NCBI GenBank assembly: GCA_016630955.3 | Contig: CM049987.1 | Coordinates: 2,970,773 to 3,034,772, forward strand | From: Didymella arachidicola | Lineage: Eukaryota > Ascomycota > Dothideomycetes > Pleosporales > Didymellaceae | DNA length: 64,000 nt | Direction: 5' to 3' | Shown here: piece by piece, positions 1 through 9,228 of the stretch | Numbering within the stretch: position 1 is the stretch's first letter | Layout of the letters: every line of letters begins with the position of its first letter | Notes under the pieces: model-generated | What the model saw: the letters and a program-made list of their open reading frames with translations, nothing else | Databases searched by the model: none | Told to the model about the DNA's origin: nothing | Translations under genes and position numbers: made by a program

Positions 1-108
1 GATAAGATCACCAGGTCATCTGCGCCTCAACAATCCATTTCCGGTCCCGCGACATCTTTCCCCCCTCCCGTGCAGCTCTCACTGTCGAGCGACCATCGGC
101 TTGTTACA

Positions 109-2874
109 ATGAGCTCCGATGACACGGTTAGTCACAAGACTGCGCTAGGCTCTACGGAGGGCAACACCGGCACCCGGCCAGCGAAGCGGCACAGGATTAC
201 GATCGCTTGCTCTTGGTGCAGACAACGGAAATCTCGTGTAAGTCAGTAGTCACAGTCATGGTTTGAGGAACCTGCTTGGACCAACAAGGCCGATTTGACA
301 AAATTACGGCGTTTCAACATCTTCCGCTTTTTCGATAGCTAACATGCACGGTCATGGCAGTGCGATGGATCGCGGCCAACATGCTCTGCGTGCAGCGCAA
401 ATGGATACCAATGCGTGTACTCCACGGACGCAGTCTCTCTAAGTAAGACAGTTGCTTCAAAAGAGTCAGTGAATTGCTCGTCACCTCCCGCACGCGACTG
501 AGTGGTAACTCGCAGACTGTTCGAGACCCTGGAGGCCCGTTTGGTGGCTCTCGAGAACTCCATGGCTAGGCTCGACAACAGGGTGACAGGCATCGAAATG
601 CCTAAGACCCAGAACACCAACACGGACAAGCTTCCTTCACAAACTCAGCATCAGCCCTTTCCTATCTATGCTTCTATGGGTCTTGAGACTGGTAGCAGAA
701 GCTCGGTTGATGCTAAAGATCCTACAGACGGTATAGGTTCCATGACATTCACGAAAGAAGAAAAATCTGGTTTCTTCGGTACGGTCTCCCTGCAAAAAGT
801 ATTGTCGTGTGCTCATCAAGCTTGGAAGGACCATCCTCAAACATAGCCCTGACCCGGCAGATCGTTCAAACGACAACAGCAGTCCTTCACGCCAAGGCAT
901 CAGCTACAAGCCCGAAACCCACTAGCCACGCAGCTCTCCAGGGTTTCATGTTTCACGCGTCTCGTTCCTCTTCTCCAGTTGATGGCTCGCTAAACTTGCG
1001 AACGGCTACTCGCCAAAGAGTCGATCTGTTCGCTCTCCCAGCAGAAGGTGAAGCACTGCGACTCATGCGTAAGTTTTTCACTACTACTGGGTCATTGTTC
1101 CCTTATCTAGATGAGGAAAAATTCGTGAGAACATATCAACAACTTGCATCGAGCAACGTTTACACCCCGACACGATCTTGGCTTGCCCTTTTCAACATGG
1201 TACTTGCTATGGCTACACATGCGGGTCAGGACAAAGAATTGCATTCCTCGGAAACAGAGAGTAACCCGGACCTGTTCTTTCAGCGTGCACTGCTATTGTG
1301 CGAAGTCGACATTCGATGTGCCACTAGTCTTGAGATTGGTCAGTTTCTCTCCCGCGCATCCGGAGCAGTAGGCAGGACTGACCGCTCTCCAAGTGCAATT
1401 ACTTCTTTTGATGAGCCAATATTTACAAGGCACGGAACGCTCTATTGAGACTTGGAACATTCATGGCCTTGCTGTGAAAGCAGCATATCAGCTTGGGCTG
1501 CATTCTCCGAGCGCGTTAATGCAATATCCACAGCCAGAGCGAGAATTCAGGAAACGAACCTGGTTCGGCTGTGTTCTACTAGATCGGTGAATAGTCCATT
1601 CGATGTAGCCGTGGTGTGCTGCTGACGTTACAAGATCGCTCAGTATGACTTTGGGGCGACCCCCTTCGATCCCACAGAACTTCGTGAAGCTAGATCTGCC
1701 ATGTTTGGCTCCGCCGCTTTCGTCTCCGAGACCGATGTCTTCACAAACAACAGTCAACGAAGAAAGTGTTCAGTTCTACACAGCGACTATGTAGGTTCTC
1801 AGCATGGAGGTGCGAGGTACAAGCTGATTACGCCTGCAGTACTCTCTACAATATCATGGGCGACGTCATTGATGTGTTGTATGGAAGTAACCTGGACTTC
1901 AATGCCGTTGACAACATTTTTGAACTTGCGTCTCATCTCATCAAGTTCGAGCAAAAGTTCCTGGATTGGCAGCAGGCACTACCGACAACCTTGTCTCTTG
2001 CGCAAGTCGACGAGCTGCGCTCCCCAGCGGTCTCCCAGACGAATCTCAGGCTACGTTTCATCCTCACTCTCCGGTACCTCAACCTCCGAATACTCACCCA
2101 CCGACCAGTGCTGTGCAAGTACTTGGTCGTCCTAGGAACACAAGGGCATGGTGAGCAGCTAGAAATGCTGAGACAAGTTGGTGCGAACAGCATTCGGATA
2201 TGTTCGGAGGCAGCACTCGATATCATCGCGATGATGCATCAAGTGCTAGCTGCCCCTAGTCCTCCTCAACATCTGTTAGGTGCGTGGTGGTTCTCGCTCT
2301 ACTACAGTAAGTCTGGATAATGTTCTTACAAATCTAATATAATCGGCTCACCAACCTGTAGCCTTTAACGCAGCCCTGATGATATACGCAATACTGTTGG
2401 TGCAGCATGAAGTATCGCGTCATGATCAGGGGCATGCGATTGAGGGGTCCAAGCTGGATTCTCGCCACCTTGACTCGGCCGTTGACTGTTTGTCCCTGCT
2501 TTCTGACGGGAACCGGATGAGTGAAAAATGCTTCCAGTATACATCGTCTCTTGCAAGGACACTGTCCGTGATTCGTGCGTACAGCTTTCCAAAACCGTCG
2601 TAGAACACCACTAACGTGCGGAACCAGGCCACTTTGAGAGTCATCAAGACACACTCGGCTTACTTGATCTGCCAAACAATCCTCTTGTACATGGACAAGC
2701 TGTATATCCATTTAATGTTGATCTGCAAGAATCAATTCCTGCCTTTCCAGGGCCTAGCGACTTGCACATGGGCGTCAATTTGGACGATTTCCTAGGCACA
2801 GATTTTGGCTTTGTCACATCTCTCAAAGCTTCCAATATTGTCAGGTCATCACCATCTGGATCACTGAATGTCTA
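109..2874 (+). CDS. Zn2Cys6 transcription factor with fungal_trans domain, several introns
   Basis: Predicted nuclear regulator. The ATG at 109 opens an exon rich in basic residues (AKRHR) leading into a binuclear zinc cluster split by an intron (about 237-357). Spliced, it reads C-x2-C-x6-C-x6-C-x2-C-x6-C, from ACSWCRQRKSR to CDGSRPTC and CSANGYQCVY. A short leucine-rich stretch (LFETLEARLVALE) follows, the usual linker/coiled coil. The middle-homology (fungal_trans) domain runs from about 1060 to 2320, with LFNMVLAMATHAG, the signature SMTLGRPPSIP near 1643, and LRYLNLRILTHRPVL. The last exon ends SGSLNV-stop at 2874. At least five short introns are needed; I did not fix every splice site. 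It converges on the monooxygenase gene (79 bp between stops), which could be a target, but that is inference. No premature stop seen. Confidence 0.85.
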
Positions 2875-2952
2875 GCGATCTGTGCAACAGAATAAAATTG
2901 TAAACAGAAAAAACGAAACGCAGAACAGAAAAAAAAGGAACGTTGCGCACAA

Positions 2953-4850
2953 TCATGTTCCATCAAGCATGACTGCACCAATCTCCTTACTCCACACTTC
3001 TTTCATCTTTTTCTCGGCATCATAGCCGTACGCCCACCACTGTGTGACTGGGTCGCTCCACTGATTGGCACTGCTCGTGTATGGTTTCCCAGAGACCTCA
3101 GCAGCCATAGAAGCGTCTCGCGCCTCTTGCTCTGGCCCATCTGGGAAATGCCAAATCACACCGTTCGCCATGCTGGCATTCTGCATATCACCGCTTCTCC
3201 GGATGCGCTCTTGTTCAAAGGAGCGCAGTGCAGATGGCAGATCCTTAAGCGTCGTTATCTCGCTTAAGACCACAGCGAGGGCAGCGCCATCTTCCACCGC
3301 CATAGCAGCACCCTGTGACATGTAGGGTAACATCGCATGGGCCGCATCTCCGACGATCACCAGTTTGGACGATGGTGAGACCCAAGAGTCTAACTGTTTC
3401 CCGACTTTTAGAGGCCACTTCATGCAATTATCAATCAGAGCGAGGATCTTGGTCAGTCTGCGATCGTCAGCTTAAGGCTCGCTTGGTCTCGAGCATATAT
3501 GGACGTCAACTTGCCTAGAGTCCCAGCCACCGAATTCTTTCTCGATGTGTTCTTTGGCATGAGTCTGGGTCCAAGTACTTGGGTCGGAATGGTCGATATG
3601 TGATAGAACCAAGTTGAGCGACTGGCCGGCAGCTATCGTGTATGACATGACGTGACGATCTTCTCCAATCCTGAGACATCAATGGTTAGCTTATCGAGTT
3701 GGTTGGCGATTCACTGTAAGCCCATATACATGACAGACCTACCAAATGTTCAAAGATGGTTTCTCGAGTATCCACGCAATCTCAGGGTCGTTTCTGATCT
3801 TTGCAACATCGACGGTCGCTCGGTACGCTGCAAACCCTTGGAAACTGGGTTCATGCGGGATTCCCCTACTGATCGAGGCACGAGCGACTGATTTGATGCC
3901 TGAGTCATCAGATAAGCCTTAGATCCATTCGCAAATATGCCCGTAGAGACCCTCTACGGTTTCATAACGTACCGTCGGCAGCAATCACGAGGTCTCCTCC
4001 TACAGTCGAACCATCAACGAGCGTTACGTTGCCTTGTTCCGAATCGTAACCGACGACCCTGCAATCTAGATCGATGACTACGCCCAACTCCAAAGCTCTT
4101 TGGTAGAGGGCATCGTGAAAGTGAGCCCGATGGACAACATAGTATGGTACCTCGAAATTTGCCTGAAAAGTCTCGCCGAGGTCTGTATGGCCAATGACGC
4201 GGCCGTCTTTCCAGCGCCGAACTAAATCCCAGCGACGTTCAGTGTATGTCTCCAATAGCTTGCCCGGACTAATCAACTCACAATTGATGCCCTCCGGCTT
4301 GACTGCCCATTTCTCTAGGTGCTCAAAGACACCCCACCGATGAAGTAGTCGACCAGAGTTTGGAGGAATCTGAATACCCGCACCCACCTGTGGAAGCCTT
4401 AGCAAGGCTCTGTATTCTTTGAATATACGATATCCAACTTACCTCCCCCAACTGCTTTGCCTGCTCCAGCACCCGTACTCCATGGCCCCTTCTTGCAAGA
4501 GCGATGCAGAGTGCGAGTCCACCAAGACCAGCGCCAACAACGACAATGTTCAACTTGATCTTAGCTCGCTCCTGAGACTTCGAGCCGTTCAAGAACTTGT
4601 GATGCAATCGATCCTCACTGGAGAGGCTCTCGAGAAATCTTAGAGATTGGGAGGGGTATGTGACTAACGCCTTGAGGCCAGAACCCCGAGATTGGACTGC
4701 ACCATTCTTCATGAGGACTTCTTCACCCGTACTGATTGTATTAATATCTTCCATACTGACCATATCCGCAGAAATTGTCGATCTTGGTTTTCTCGAAAAA
4801 CTGTCGAAGACCTCGGAAGTCTTGATTTGACGACCTAGTAGCCTCCACAA
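2953..4850 (-). CDS. FAD-dependent monooxygenase, salicylate-hydroxylase-like (class A flavoprotein)
   Basis: Hydroxylates an aromatic or polyketide-type substrate using FAD and NAD(P)H, judged by family; the substrate cannot be read from sequence. The N-terminal Rossmann motif GAGLGGLA lies near 4540. After a 55-nt intron (4388-4442) comes GAGIQIPPNSGR. The DG motif AADGIKSVAR is rebuilt across an intron, and the second FAD motif GDAAHAMLPYMSQGA is near 3350. The C-terminus ends MLDGT-stop. A further intron at about 3458-3515 has a GC donor (CTCTAG/GCAAG) and a CAG acceptor; with it the frame continues as DSRLTKILALIDNC. The gene needs four introns and is otherwise open, about 470-500 residues depending on start. 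The first Met at 4850 is uncertain: later Mets (MVSMEDINT, MKNG) also precede the FAD motif. Confidence 0.82.
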
Positions 4851-5080
4851 ACTGTAGATATAGACGTGCGCAAATTAGCATTAGTAGCCGACGCCGAAAC
4901 CAAACCAGCCTGCGCGCTACACCAGACTGTTAAACATTTAGTGTTACCGCGAGGTCCGCAACACGTAGTTGAGACCTAAAGTCCGCGAGCCGAGGAAGCC
5001 GATCGGGGAGATAAGCTAAGCTCGGCTATGTAGTAATCGGCCACCCCTAGTAATTAGCCACCCTGCCTTACGCAATACTC
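4851..5080. other. intergenic, upstream of the monooxygenase
   Basis: Mixed-composition DNA upstream of the monooxygenase; it holds no coding signature I can support. Base composition changes abruptly near 5080 into TA-rich DNA. Confidence 0.5.
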
Positions 5081-5756
5081 TATTTTTAGTTCTTTATATT
5101 ATTAACTCTATATATTAAAACTAGATACCTGTAAAGTTACTAAGTTATATAATCTACTATTAATAGTTTTAATACTAGTATATATTTAAAAGTACCTCTA
5201 GTACTAAGTATTTAGCTAGCTATAGACTTACTTATAGATTTAAGCACTAATTATATAAAAAATATTAGTGTCTACTTATAACATACCCTATAGGTAAGCC
5301 GGTTAATAGGTAAGTTAGTTACTTTTACTAAGCCTCTACTAAAGTAACCTTCTTATACTATTATACTTAAAGAGCAAGTAGCCTACTAGAGCAAGTAGCC
5401 TACGTAGTTTTACTAGTTAAATCTTAATTTTTACTTCTAGATAAGTCTTCTAATACTAGATATTAATTTCGAAATTTTTTATAGTAGAGCTGCAAGCAGA
5501 TAAAGAAGCTATTTCTAGAATCTAGAAGCTATAGCTTTAGTAGATAAAAAGTTATTAAAAGAAAAGTAAATTATAGAGATTATTTAGACCTACTTTTCTA
5601 TACCTCTAGATCTAGAAGAGTTAGAGCTTAGATACTTATAAGACTTAAAGTGTACCTATATAGAATATATATATTAAATTTTTAGAAGATTCTATTAGAT
5701 AATTATAGAGTTATTAGCCTCTAGATGTTTAGTTTTCTTTAGTAAAACTGCGTAGG
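5081..5756. repeat. AT-rich, RIP-type degenerate repeat
   Basis: About 680 bp dominated by A and T, with very frequent TpA steps and CTA/TAG words; no open frame. This is what RIP leaves when CpA is changed to TpA in duplicated DNA. I cannot recognise the original sequence. It abuts the LTR that starts at 5757. Confidence 0.7.
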
Positions 5757-6260
5757 TGTTACGATTCCTTCCTACCAGCCAACCAAGTATCGGCACCCCA
5801 CGAAGAATGGACATACCTAGCGCAGTAATTACACGGGCCCTCCCGTACGGCACAGTTGATTACAAAGTCACGTGACCGGCTCACTCCTTGGCAGTCGAGC
5901 CGGGTGGACCTCACGTGACGGCTCACGCAGCTCACGTCGAGCTCGTCGAGCCTGGCTCACGATCAACTCAGTGAGCTAGGAGGATTTCGTATGTATCCCT
6001 TAAGTATATAATACGTAGGAACACAACTCTTATAGTTCGTGTTTAACCTAAGTTATTAAGTTTGTCTTTAGATCTCAAACCTAACCTTCGAGCTAGACAG
6101 TCTACTCTGTACTACTCATCGTTACCCTGCTCTTAAGACTGATAGATCGTATCTGTACACCTTATTGCAACCAACCCCTTCGGCTTCCTGTTACTGTACT
6201 TATCCCCAAGAACCAATAGAATTAGTGCTTACGAGCTTTGCTTAAAGTACGACTTCAACA
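5757..6260 (+). repeat. 5' LTR of an older Ty3-type element
   Basis: Starts TGTTACGATT and ends GACTTCAACA directly before a gag start, as the intact element's LTR does in its own orientation. The last 200 bp (about 6060-6260) align closely to the intact element at 14739-15218 on the opposite strand. The first 280 bp (U3) are unlike that LTR and instead share words with the split LTR at 7994/15224, such as GTACGGCACA and ATAGTTCGTGTT. It is therefore a mosaic or subfamily LTR. It contains the usual TATA-like ATATAATACG near 6004. Confidence 0.7.
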
Positions 6261-6277
6261 TTTTAAACACCCCCAAG

Positions 6278-7147
6278 ATGAGTACTACCTCAGGATCCCG
6301 TGCTACCCTAAGCAACTCCAACGTATCACGCCGTACGGCTGATGACGATCTCGACATGGACGAGGAGGCAGCGGCGCCTGCCCCTACCAGTGTTTACCCA
6401 GTGGCTAAACCCGAGGCCTTTGATGGCACTCGCGACAAGCTGGAAGACTGGCTCATGAAGTTCGATCTGTTTTTCATGTTCCAAGGAGAACGCATCCCAG
6501 AAGAGAAACGTGTCACTTTTGTGAGTACGTTTATGAAGGATCGCGCGTTCACTTGGATCAAACCCTTTATTCGCCGTTACCACGACGGAGCAAGCAACTC
6601 AGCAGATCTCGACCCATGGATCGAAGACTTCGATCTGTTCAAGGAACAGATTCGCCAAGTATTTGGAGTGCACAACGAACCAACCATCGCCCGACGCGAG
6701 ATTCAGCGCATCCGACAAACTGCGTCCGCCGCCGACTACGCTGCCAAGTTTCAGCAAGTAGCTACGTTCACCGGCTGGGACGATGTTGCGCTGATGACCA
6801 TGTTCAAACAAGGCCTTAAGCCTAAGGTCAAGGAAGAGCTCATGCAGACTGCCGCAGTTACCGATACCTTCGACGCACTAGTAAACGAAGCAATCAGTAT
6901 CGACGTTAAGCTCTACGACCTTCAACAAGAATTAAGAGAGGACCCTCGTGTGCGAGCCGTGACTCAGGTCACTCGCCCACCCCAGGCTCCACGCAACCAA
7001 TGGCGCAACAACAACTACCGCCGTGGTCAACGTGGTGGCCTTTACCAAGCCAACATAGGACGTCGTGTCCACAACGATACAAACAGTGGATACTACTGTC
7101 CTGCAGCAATAGACCTCTCCAACATTAACAAAAGACCTAAACAATAG
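6278..7147 (+). pseudogene. Gag fragment of the older Ty3-type element
   Basis: Encodes 289 residues almost identical to the first 290 residues of the intact element's Gag (MSTTSGSRAT onwards, through the retrotransposon Gag core LEDWLMKFDLFFMFQGE). It then hits a stop where RIP-type changes begin (KRPKQ-stop in place of GPERW). In the intact copy the reading continues another 460 residues. Substitutions before about 7110 are few; after it nearly every CpA/TpG is mutated. Non-functional as it stands. Confidence 0.85.
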
Positions 7148-7993
7148 AATAAGAAAAAGAAGGGTAGTAATAACTGCAGTAATAAGTCTTTAGTAACTTG
7201 TTACGGCTGTAGCAAGATAGGCTACTACGCCTACAACTATTATATAAAGAATAAAGTAATAACGCAGCTTAATATACTAGCTTATAATAATAGCAGTAAC
7301 TAAGAGTAGGAGGTTATTACTAATAAGATAAGACGTCTTATAGAAGACTCTACTTCTAGACCTAATAATAACTATATTAAGAAGTCTAATAAGGATACTT
7401 TAAGTAAATAAACCTAGTTACTAATACTCTACCCTAAGCTAGAATAGATTAATAATAATCCCTACTAATACTATATAGTAGAGTATAATATAAAGGATAC
7501 TAGTATTATTATTAGTAAATAATACTATAATACTATCTATAAGTATAGTAATAAGTACTAGTTAATAGAAAGGAAATATCTAATTATATATAATAGAATG
7601 TAATATAACGTAAGCAGCAAGCAAAATACGTAGGTAAGCAAAATGCGCACTTCTACTAAGACTATACCTTCTTCTACTACTCCTTACAATATTATAATAA
7701 TCTAATCTTAAATTACTTCCTTATAAAGAAAGAATAATCTTAGCTATTAAAGTAATAAAATCTAACACATTCTTAAGCTAGTAATATGCTGCTACTATCT
7801 ATAACATTTAAGAAAGTACTCTTTATACGTAATGCGCTAGAAAGCCTTTATAATATAATATCTTAGCTAACTTATTAAAGCTCTTAAGGTATAAAGAGAA
7901 CATAATTATATAGTATATAAGGAAGCTTAATGTATAAGGCTTTGCCTCTACGCTTAGCTATGTGTAAGAGATAGCTAACTAACTACTAGCTAC
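7148..7993 (+). pseudogene. RIP-destroyed continuation of gag
   Basis: Still alignable to the intact gag for several hundred bases. The zinc knuckle CYGCGKTGHYARDC now reads CYGCSKIGYYAYNY, with H to Y, D to N and C to Y changes all explained by C:G to T:A transitions. Beyond about 7600 I can no longer align it. No usable frame remains. It ends at the LTR starting TGTTACGATC at 7994. Confidence 0.75.
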
Positions 7994-8021
7994 TGTTACG
8001 ATCCGCGGAACACGAAGGATC
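7994..8021 (+). repeat. left 28 bp of a split LTR
   Basis: TGTTACGATCCGCGGAACAC begins an LTR whose remainder lies at 15224-15504. The two pieces were separated by the Ty3 element inserted at GGATC. The last five bases (8017-8021) are the target duplication. Confidence 0.65.
8017..8021. other. target-site duplication, left copy
   Basis: GGATC immediately precedes the left LTR; the same five bases follow the right LTR at 15219-15223. A perfect 5-bp duplication is normal for Ty3 integrases. Confidence 0.92.
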
Positions 8022-8501
8022 TGTTGAAGTCGTACTTTAAGCAAAGCTCGTAAGCACTAATTCTATTGGTTCTCAGGGATGAGTACGGTGACAGGAAGCC
8101 GAGGGGGTTGGTTGCAATAAGGTGTACAGATACGATCTGTCAGTCTTGAGAGCAGGGTAACGATGAGTAGTACAGAGTAGACTGTCTAGCTCGAAGGTTG
8201 GGTTTGAGATCCAAAGACAAACTTTAACTTAGGATTGAACACGAACTGTAAGAGTTGTGTTCCTACTAGATTATATAGTGAAGGTAATGGAGGTCATCCC
8301 AAGGGTTGTGCCATCCCCGGAGGTCTTGCCATCCCGGAGGTCGTGCCATCCCCGGAGGTCATGCCATCCCCGGAGGTCATGCCATCCCGGAGGTCACGTC
8401 TTGGCGGGATGCCATCCCGGAGTCCCGTGATTGGTGACACGCTGTCATCCTTAGCGATGCCCCGCTTCCTATCAGTACCTCGCAACTCGGAGATCGTAAC
8501 A
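8022..8501 (-). repeat. 3' LTR of the intact Ty3 element
   Basis: 480 bp; on the element strand it begins TGTTACGATC and ends CTTCAACA. Inside the U3 portion (about 8330-8400) is a short tandem array built on GGAGGTCATGCCATCCCC with small length variants. It is identical by eye to the other LTR. Confidence 0.93.
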
Positions 8502-8520
8502 CTACCTCTCCCCTCTCAGC
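8502..8520 (-). promoter_or_regulatory. polypurine tract
   Basis: On the element strand GAGAGGGGAGAGGTAG stands directly before the 3' LTR, the expected place and composition of the plus-strand primer. Confidence 0.7.
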
Positions 8521-8577
8521 ATATCGTCCTCGATATATCGTTTATCCGTGCCGTGGGTCGCAGGGTAGGTCCCGTCC

Positions 8578-8583
8578 TATAAG
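8578..8583 (+). promoter_or_regulatory. TATA-like box for the antisense gene
   Basis: TATAAG 54 bp before the ATG at 8632, followed by pyrimidine-rich DNA and CCTAACCATG. A plausible core promoter pointing against the retrotransposon's transcription; not tested. Confidence 0.35.
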
Positions 8584-8631
8584 TACTGTTCGTAGGTCGT
8601 CTCCTTATGAAGTTCCATAGCCTCCCTAACC

Positions 8632-9228
8632 ATGCCGAAGGATTCCGGAACACGAAAGCCGCGAGGCCCGCGCTCGCAGTCGTCCACTGAGGAGCGTCGT
8701 GCTCGTGCTCGTCGCGTTCAAGAGCGTTCGCTAGAAATGGCGTTCCGTTGTAAAAGGTGTGAAGAAAAGAACTTTCGGTGTTTTGTCGATACCGCTACTG
8801 GTCGATGTGCTGGCTGCATCTCCGTGAAGGCGGAGTGTAGCTTGTTTGTTCCTGAAGGGGAATGGGAAAAGGTTGAGCAGGAGAAAGAAGAGAAGCGACT
8901 CGCACTCCTTCGTGCAGAGGCTGAGACTTCTCGTCTTCGTCTAGAGCTGGCGGAGGTTGAGAATCGTGAGCGTCAATTTGCGCGTCGTGATTTGGCGCTG
9001 CTGAAAGCGCAAGATCAGGCGCAAGAGGCGGAAAGTTCGAGTACCGCTACCGGCCCCCTTGTCTCCGATCCTTGGGCTGATCCTGGCTGGTTACAGGCTA
9101 ACGATTCTTCTTTTGGTCTCTCGTCTGACCAACTCTTTGTTGACTTTCTTGCTGGAAACCCTGTGGATCCTGTGCCGTACTGGCCACAGAATTTCGATAC
9201 TGCGTCAGCAACTGGCGGCAGTTCGTGA
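8632..9228 (+). CDS. antisense Zn2Cys6-like coiled-coil protein carried by the retrotransposon
   Basis: 198 residues, ATG start in good context, opposite in strand to gag-pol. Residues about 40-70 contain C-x2-C-x6-C-x8-C-x2-C-x6-C (CKRC, then FRC, then GRCAGC, then AEC), the spacing of a GAL4-type binuclear zinc cluster. A basic N-terminus (RRARARRVQER) precedes it and a charged heptad-like helix follows (about 82-125, QEKEEKRLALLRAEAE). The C-terminus is acidic and aromatic (PWADPGWL, SDQLFVDFLAG), like an activation region. Its last 131 bp overlap the 3' end of pol just past the chromodomain. It is unbroken. DNA binding is inferred from the cysteine spacing only. Confidence 0.72.
   Translation: MPKDSGTRKPRGPRSQSSTEERRARARRVQERSLEMAFRCKRCEEKNFRCFVDTATGRCAGCISVKAECSLFVPEGEWEKVEQEKEEKRLALLRAEAETSRLRLELAEVENRERQFARRDLALLKAQDQAQEAESSSTATGPLVSDPWADPGWLQANDSSFGLSSDQLFVDFLAGNPVDPVPYWPQNFDTASATGGSS

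Noticed and set aside
8330..8400. Possible CRISPR-like direct repeats
   Set aside because: Short variable tandem repeats within an LTR, no unique spacers, eukaryotic context.
8235..8582. ORF in the 3' LTR (repeated at 14952)
   Set aside because: It lies in tandem GGAGGTCATGCC repeats of the LTR, is present identically in both LTRs, and has no recognisable domain.
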